Assembly: GCA_018873225.1 (NCBI GenBank)
Contig: JAEILZ010000001.1
Span: forward strand, 6,572,001-6,636,000
DNA length: 64,000 nucleotides
Direction of reading: 5' to 3'
Origin: [Phialemoniopsis] sp. UDSM-2020
Lineage: Eukaryota; Ascomycota; Sordariomycetes; Thyridiales; Thyridiaceae
The position numbers were made by a program, and so were the translations under genes. This document shows positions 57,859-64,000 of this stretch, piece by piece; the stretch's first letter is position 1; each line of letters begins with the position of its first letter. Below the pieces are notes generated by a model. That model was not told where the DNA came from and ran no database searches. It saw nothing but the letters and a program-made list of their open reading frames with translations.

Positions 57859-59321
57859 GGGGCCGCTCGAGGCGCCTTGATCGGGATGCCTGGTCTCTCT
57901 GGTGATCAGGCATCTGGAGGGAAGCAGCCGAGGGGTGAGGAGGACCTTGCTAGGAGGAGAGGTCCTAGGAGTGGATTTACACGAGCCGTTCAGATCCCGT
58001 GCCCATATCGAGGGCCGCTTTTGGGGGCGCAGTCCTTTCGCTGCTGACAGATCTCGGCTGTCTACGTCATTACCGGTTTGCCTCGTCCGAGGCACGACGT
58101 ATGACTGCACGCCGTTGTCGGGCGCCTCGGCTTCACCATCGACTATGTTTAGGTGTCGCGGGTCATCGTCGGCTCTGCCAGTCTTCGATTCTGGCTTGTA
58201 CTACTTCTACTTTGGGTCGAGAGGTGATGGATCTCCTCGAGAGGGCCATGGTGGCCAATAGCTGTCACGATGACCACGACAGGGACTTCCCCTCGTTACC
58301 GACCATTTTGATTCGACATACGATTACGCCCGCATGATACCATCGCTGCACGCATTTATGTTCCTGGGTCCCCACCGCGCGTGGATGCAGGACTGTGTTG
58401 CACGGCTTTTTCTATTCTTATTGATACTCGACCTTTGCTTTTTTATTTTGTTCTGGCGTCCGGCTCAGGGTGGCAAGCATTATCATGGGGCTCGAAAAAA
58501 GAAAGAGGAATGGAGGAGCATCGCGTCTCTGTCCATAAATATACCACCGTTTGTTTTCATTTCCTGTTGTTTTTGTCAACGCCTACGAGGGCGAGGATCG
58601 TGTTTGTAGACACTTTTCTCTCATTGCCCTCGAGGCTGTTGCTCATCTCGGGGTTGGCAAGAGCACGCTCTGGCGATGCTCAGACCCGTCGGAGATCGCA
58701 CGTTGCTGGGGGCAGAGGATGATTCAGGAGCAAGTGCGTCACATTATCAGCATTCCCATGGAGTTTGTTTTATTGTTTGTCCCTTCTGGCTCTCTCTTGT
58801 CCACGAGAGTCGGGAGTACAAACTCGGCATTTTGATTCTACCCATATGCTCACTTGGACCTCTCGCCCTTACCATGAAGGGAAGAGGATTTTGTGCATGT
58901 GTAACTAGGGGAATACTTTTCAGTTCTGATCATGTCTAGGCGTAAATGTCATTTGCACACCCATTGTAGGCTTTTAGCTTCTGTTTTCAAGAGAAATCTC
59001 ATTATAAGCATCATCACAGCTGCGCTTATCACATATGGCGTATTATCATGATTGTCTACTGCTGTCCTCGGGTGTGTATGCTACGCAGCATCTGGGTAGA
59101 TCTCTGCGGTTCCACCTGTTGAACCAAGGTCCACACATGGATCGACCCTCGTGATGCTTTGCTGGGAATACAACCGCTTGTTCTTTAAAACAAGCAAGCC
59201 CGTGCCGCTCCGCTCGCCTGCCTATCAATTCGTATTACCTTTATGTCTTGCTTGATCCTTTCGCCACTTCCCAATTTAAGTGCTATGGGTCAAGAAAAGG
59301 AGTCGAGCTCGGTATCACCAC

Positions 59322-59335
59322 AAAAAAAAAAAAAA
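59322..59335 (+). repeat. A14 homopolymer
   Basis: A run of 14 A; simple slippage is the likely origin. Confidence 0.85.
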
Positions 59336-59700
59336 GCTCTTCATGACCGAGAAAAGAGCCGCAAAGGCGAGGTCATAATTTTCAATGGAGACGAGCAAGC
59401 GGAGTGTGCCGAAGGAGGGGAGGAGGTTGACGTAAGGTCGGAGGGTCTGTCATTGATCATGCATAATGAAAGAAGGGGTCTACATTGTACGCTAAGAATC
59501 TGCTCAAATGCCGAAAAAAAGGGGAGGGGGCTTGCATTTTGCATTAGAAAACGTCTATTCGACAATGCGTCGTCTGCAGGATTGCCGCACCGCACCGCGC
59601 GTCTCGAGGTTCATGGTGTTGGATGTGTAAGAAAAGATTCTTTTGATTTCTGTTTGCGTGTGCCCAGGGGGTCTGACGTCACAGGCCTGGGAGCTTCAAA

Positions 59701-59714
59701 CCCCCCCCCCCCCC
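59701..59714 (+). repeat. C14 homopolymer
   Basis: A run of 14 C, rare in length; the exact count may be affected by sequencing error. Confidence 0.85.
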
Positions 59715-62254
59715 ACCATCCACTACCAGCATATGCGCTACCGGGGTTGGGTCAGTGAAGGAGTGGCGGATTGGCGCTTGGGGATTGGAAACGCTGCGCC
59801 CCGAGGGGGCTGCGTTTTAGGCCTGTCCCTCTGCCGCTGCGCCGAGGTGCGTTGGCGCACTCCCAGAGAAACGCACCGGATACGCATCGTAGACGGAGGC
59901 AGCCAGGCCACTACGATTGTCCTTTTTCTTACGCAATGACACAGTGCATTTTTGTTTTCGTTTTGCAAATTGATTCACCGCAGAAAGACCATCGAATCAG
60001 CCTTGTACATGGAGCCTGCTGGACCTTGGGCTGACGCTTGCCCTCGCCGTCGTCAGTGTTGCAGACGTGGCCCTGGCTCGCTTGCTCGTATTTCAGGCAG
60101 ACAAAGGCGAACTTCGCCAGCGCCGCCGATTTCAGGCAGACTCTTTGCCCGCGCATCACCCGACCATACAGCACCATACCTCCGCGACAAAGATACAGGG
60201 TCCTGTCAGAAAAGCAAAGTGTCACCTGTCAGGATCTGGATTGTGTGCTGTCAATCTGATTCATGAAAAGCGAAAGCCGGGATCCCGCTGCCATATTCTG
60301 TGCTGGCGCCACTTTTCCCCTGTAAGCTTGGTGAATTACGTGCATGTTTTCCTTGTTTTTTTTTCCCTTGTTGTTCTCCCCGCTTGATGCACTGTCACCT
60401 GTTGGTGATGCGTGTGGTCTGATGTTTTTTCTTTGGGGTGGGTGTGGTGAGCACTAACAATTAAGGTCGTCTACTATTAGGCTACTACGCACGTAAGCTT
60501 ACTCTGTAAGGTCTTATTCGTTTCCACAGAGCTGGGAAAACTCAATTGGGACGGGATCTCGTGTGCGCGCGTCGTAGCCCTACAGAGGACATACAGCGCA
60601 GAGTCGTGCTGTTGGCGGAGGTTTGTCTCAGGTGCCCTTGAGGGCGCCACAAACGTCAGATCTAGCCAGCTCCACTGCACTGTGGGTTGGCTGTTGTGAA
60701 TTGTTTACCCTAAACCACTTGCCACTGATTTGCTTGGCTTCACAGCCCTCGCGCGCACGAGACCAGCAGGGAAAGGAACTTGGGAGGTGCAAGTCGCTGG
60801 ATGGTCGTCCTTGCGGCCCTGCTTTTAGTGCAATGGTGTCGATTGAGGCTGAAGAAATGGCATGTTCCCCAGATGATCTTATTGGCTGAAGAGCATGTTA
60901 TGTGTTGTTTGATGTCTTGCTCCCCCGCATAGACGGCAGGAAAGATCACCTGTTCTCTGGAATGAAGTCGTCCATACCAGTTACCCGGTTGGCATCCGTA
61001 CTTGTGCCTGGCTAGTACCTCGAAAACAGGTTTCTATGGAAGAAGAATGACTTCTAGCCAACAAATTCTGGTCGATTAATTTCTAGCCCAGTGGTTCTTT
61101 GCAGTGCTTGTCCGACATGCTGCTTCACTGGGGGAAGGGGAGGAAAGGTCGCTAGACACTTGTGCGAGATCGCATATGTCATTGGCAGTGACAAAGAGAA
61201 CACTTAATACCGTAGCCGATTAGGGAATTCTCCGTACCTACTTATAGGGTCGAATGATTGAGATTGCCCCTATGTAGCATACAACAACTACGATACTGAA
61301 TTCGGAAAGGCAGTGTGACAATGTCCATCTGGACTTCGTGTTGTGCAAGGGTCGCATAGTAACAATACAATTCCTCGCAAGGCTGTTCAGAGTGGCTGCT
61401 TTTTGTGTGGGATGAGGTAGAGTTATGGTCTGTGTCTTCCTACTGACCCGTTCTGAATCTAACTATGTGTTGCAAACCAATGATACAGGTGTGACTTGTC
61501 AGTCGACCTAGTCAGGTTGACGAGTGCACATTTGTTGTAATCAGGCCTATATACCATAACAGCTAGTACCATTGTGTACTGGTCAGTACTTTTGGTCTAG
61601 TGGTTTTCCACAACATTGTCAGGATACGGCCCGTTTGAGTGAAAGGAGTTTGAATCTATGTATGAGCCTGACGAACTCTTGTTTAATTGTTGGCACCTTG
61701 ATGACGCCCAATGATCAGAAGGCATGGGAAGCATGATTATGTGCTGCCGACAGATTCTCAATCCTTCTCTAACTCGGCCCGTGGTTCAAAGTCTCGTAGT
61801 TTCGAATAACAACGTGATGGGGCATCTAAAAGAGAGAAATAGCACGATCCCATAGAAGCTTCAACTTGTGAATTTATGCGGAGCTGCCTTATTATATCAC
61901 CATAACTGGGGATATGCACTACCCTGGCTATGATCCTGCAGTATGTAAGATGATGCCTCTTCTGGACTTGACCGGTCTCAGGCCACCAATAAGAACCTGT
62001 CAATTACGCGGCTGCGCCTTATTAGGCTACCAGGGATTGAAAATAAGAAATAAGATTCGCAACGTGAGCACTAGTACAGATGCAGCAATCTCAAGCGCTA
62101 GTCCTGACCATCCGGTGTCGACCACACTCCCGGTGCGGGAGAGGCGGATCACATAAAGACCGGTGTGGTCGCTGCTCGAGGATTCCAGGGCTCGACAGAC
62201 GAGAAAACACGGGCCTGTTGGACCGCCAAGCGCAGAGCGATTGAGCCCTTCACC

Positions 62255-63994
62255 ATGGCGTCACAGAGCATCGCGGCCCTTGGCCTAGATGCAACGACGG
62301 TCAGCGACGCTACTCCTGCTGCGGCGGGCTTGGTGTCCTTCCTGGTCCAAGATGTGCAGCGCGCTCCAGCTCCTTACATTACCGTCTTGGTCGTCATCCT
62401 CGTGGCTTTACTACTCAGCCGGGTCGCGCCTGCTGTGGACCCTCGAGAGCCAAAAGTCCTCAAGCCGACCATCCCCATCATTGGCCACATCATAGGACTC
62501 ATACGTCTGCAGAATGACTTTCTTCCTAGGCTCAGGTTCGTCGCAGCAAAGCGCTGCTATCTACTTGATCGAGAGAACGAAGCTGATGCGGGCTTGCGCA
62601 GGAAATCCACAGACGCGCCCATCGTAACGCTGCCCATGCTCAACGGCAAGATGTACTCGGTCTTCGACCCCCTGCTAATTCAGGCGGCCCTCCGCAACGA
62701 GAACCTCTCCCTGGCGCCCTTTGCGATAGAAATGACCAAGAAGCTGCAAAACATTGATGATTCGTCGGTCGAGCTGATCAAAACGACGGACATCCTCGAC
62801 GCGGCCCTCGACGCAGGCCACAAGGCCCTGACCGGCGATCACCTGCAGCGAATGAACGGCAACGCCCTGCGCTGGATGGCCGAACTCGTTAACACCGACA
62901 TGACCGGCGGCGAGTGGCACGAGATTCCCAACTTTTGGATCTGGACGCGCGACACGCTGACCGGCGCCACGTGTGAGGCGCTCTACGGGCCCACCAACCC
63001 TTTCCGCGAGACCGCCGCCTGCGACGACCTCTGGGAGTACGAGGAGAACCTCCTGTCGTTCGTCATGGGCGTCTTCCCCCGCTGGACCGCGCCCAGGGCC
63101 TGGGCCGCGCGCGAGCGCCTGCACCGGCGCCTCGACGCGTACTACGCCGCCCGCGGGCACGAGCACCCGCAGGCCTCGGAGCTGATCCGGAAGCGGTACG
63201 AGACGATCCGCGCGCACGGCTGGCCGGAGCACGAGGTGGGGCGCAGCGAGTCGGCGCTCTCGCACGCGGCGACGGCCAACACGATCCCGGCGCTGTTCTG
63301 GTTCGCGTGCAACGTCTTCTCCCGGCCGGAGCTGGTCCGGGCGATCCGCGCCGAGCTCGAGCGCGTCGTCGAGTTCGACCACGACGGCAAGAAAAAGAAG
63401 AGGGCCGTGATCGATATCAGCAGGCTCGAGAACGAGTGCCCGCTGCTGGGCAGCTGCTACCGCGAGACGCTGCGCACGACAAACGTGGTCACCACGATGC
63501 GGCGCGTGGTCAAGGACACGACGCTGTCGGACGGCCGGGGTGGTAGCTTCCTGCTGAAAGAGGGCGTCAACGTGCAGTTCGCGGCGGGCTCGTCGCACAC
63601 GATGGAGCGGGTCTGGGGCGACGACGCCCTGGCCTTTAAGCCGGACCGGTTCGTCGACGCGGCGCGCACCAAGGGCAGCGCCGCCGAGGAGAAGCTCCGC
63701 CGCGCGGCGTTCCACCCGTTCGGCGGCGGCAAGAACCTGTGCCCCGGGCGCAACTTTGCGCTCGTCGAGAACCTCGCCTTCATATCGACGCTGGTGCTCG
63801 GGTTCGACGTGGAGCCCCTAGAGGGCGGGGCCGCGTGGGTGCTGCCGCAAAAGGTGCGGGCGATGGCGCACCAGGCCATCGCGAAGCCGGTGCGCAACGG
63901 TGAGGGGTTCGGGGTGCGGATGAGGCGGAGGGCCGGGTGGGAGAAGACGGAGTGGGCGTACAAGTGCACGAGCGAGGCCCAGGGCGTTGCGTAA
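62255..63994 (+). CDS. Cytochrome P450 of the CYP7/CYP8-like type
   Basis: 579 aa, single exon. ATG 62255 is chosen for its CACCATGG context; an upstream open frame begins without ATG. The N-terminal anchor is ITVLVVILVALLLSRVA. The I-helix is AATANTIPALFW, with Asn342 where most P450s have the acid of the (A/G)Gx(D/E)T motif. ExxR is 404-407 (ETLR), and the heme cysteine is 496 in FHPFGGGKNLCPGR. The ANTIPA-type I-helix and the overall layout are those of CYP7/CYP8 (sterol hydroxylases and prostacyclin synthase) and related fungal P450s, which can isomerise peroxides or hydroxylate sterols. The GC-rich 3' half makes long reverse open frames that are shadows. Substrate unknown; no cluster partners are seen before the window ends. 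Confidence 0.9.
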   Translation: MASQSIAALGLDATTVSDATPAAAGLVSFLVQDVQRAPAPYITVLVVILVALLLSRVAPAVDPREPKVLKPTIPIIGHIIGLIRLQNDFLPRLRFVAAKRCYLLDRENEADAGLRRKSTDAPIVTLPMLNGKMYSVFDPLLIQAALRNENLSLAPFAIEMTKKLQNIDDSSVELIKTTDILDAALDAGHKALTGDHLQRMNGNALRWMAELVNTDMTGGEWHEIPNFWIWTRDTLTGATCEALYGPTNPFRETAACDDLWEYEENLLSFVMGVFPRWTAPRAWAARERLHRRLDAYYAARGHEHPQASELIRKRYETIRAHGWPEHEVGRSESALSHAATANTIPALFWFACNVFSRPELVRAIRAELERVVEFDHDGKKKKRAVIDISRLENECPLLGSCYRETLRTTNVVTTMRRVVKDTTLSDGRGGSFLLKEGVNVQFAAGSSHTMERVWGDDALAFKPDRFVDAARTKGSAAEEKLRRAAFHPFGGGKNLCPGRNFALVENLAFISTLVLGFDVEPLEGGAAWVLPQKVRAMAHQAIAKPVRNGEGFGVRMRRRAGWEKTEWAYKCTSEAQGVA

Positions 63995-64000
63995 AGTGTT

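Larger units (their letters stand above)
57859..62254. other. Gene-free stretch of about 4.4 kb
   Basis: The first few hundred bases are probably the 3' UTR of the SCOC-like gene; the last part is the promoter of the second P450. Homopolymers are A14 at 59322-59335 and C14 at 59701-59714. A degenerate tRNA-like stretch near 61593-61657 was considered and rejected. No gene is supported. Confidence 0.45.

Noticed and set aside
61593..61657. tRNA-like stretch with an A-box (TGGTCTAGTGG) and weak B-box (AGTTTGAATCT)
   Set aside because: The B-box departs from GGTTCGANTCC, and I could not fold a full cloverleaf with acceptor stem; at best a degenerate tRNA.
62675..63715. 346-codon open frame on the minus strand
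   Set aside because: Antisense shadow of the second P450, caused by high third-position GC.

Overview
The window looks like nuclear DNA of a filamentous ascomycete, most likely a Sordariomycete. Coding genes are cut by short GT-AG introns (about 47-230 nt) with CTAAC/CTGAC-like branch sites. The gene families are typical of Pezizomycotina: two HET-domain (heterokaryon incompatibility) proteins, a DUF6594-type membrane tail, an SRPK-like kinase, CYP52-like and CYP7/8-like P450s, DHA- and DAL5-type MFS carriers, a PTR2 peptide transporter, a GPI-anchored pepsin-like protein and a small cysteine-rich secreted protein. No rRNA, CRISPR, complete transposon or convincing tRNA was seen. All splice models were made by eye; phases were checked by exon arithmetic for each spliced gene, but none is backed by RNA or homology searches.

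Layout. 1-6.3 kb: a 5'-truncated ankyrin protein, a small two-exon unknown, a GPI-anchored aspartic-protease homologue lacking catalytic motifs, and a 10-cysteine secreted protein. 8.3-15.8 kb: one large 11-exon gene on the minus strand, predicted 2258 aa, with a kinase domain at the N terminus and a von Willebrand A-like domain at the C terminus. 15.8-22.4 kb: gene-poor, with a membrane-protein relic near 18.1-18.6 kb. 22.5-24.9 kb: PTR2 transporter. 25.3-31.4 kb: a block of decayed coding pieces. It includes a broken gene with five four-cysteine modules behind a GIY-YIG-like region, a DUF3176-like membrane tail with two in-frame TAGs, a 26-bp quasi-palindrome exactly at a frame break, and purine/pyrimidine tracts on either side. 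31.9-43.3 kb: DHA-type MFS pump, SRPK-like kinase, CYP52-like P450, coiled-coil protein with an N-terminal Cys/His module, and a DAL5/ACS-type MFS carrier. 44.2-49.3 kb: two HET genes transcribed head-to-head from a 321-bp shared region. 49.3-62.2 kb: nearly gene-free apart from a small SCOC-like coiled-coil gene behind a pyrimidine-rich leader. 62.3-64.0 kb: an intronless second P450.

The neighbouring genes do not form one obvious pathway. The MFS pump and CYP52-like P450 lie near each other but are separated by the kinase and lack a backbone synthase, so a metabolite cluster is not supported. Self/non-self and signalling proteins (HET pair, kinase-vWA protein, ankyrin protein) together with pseudogenes suggest a fast-evolving accessory-like segment. 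Several broken genes carry TAG where tryptophan or glutamine would fit, which would agree with repeat-induced point mutation (RIP), but this is inference.
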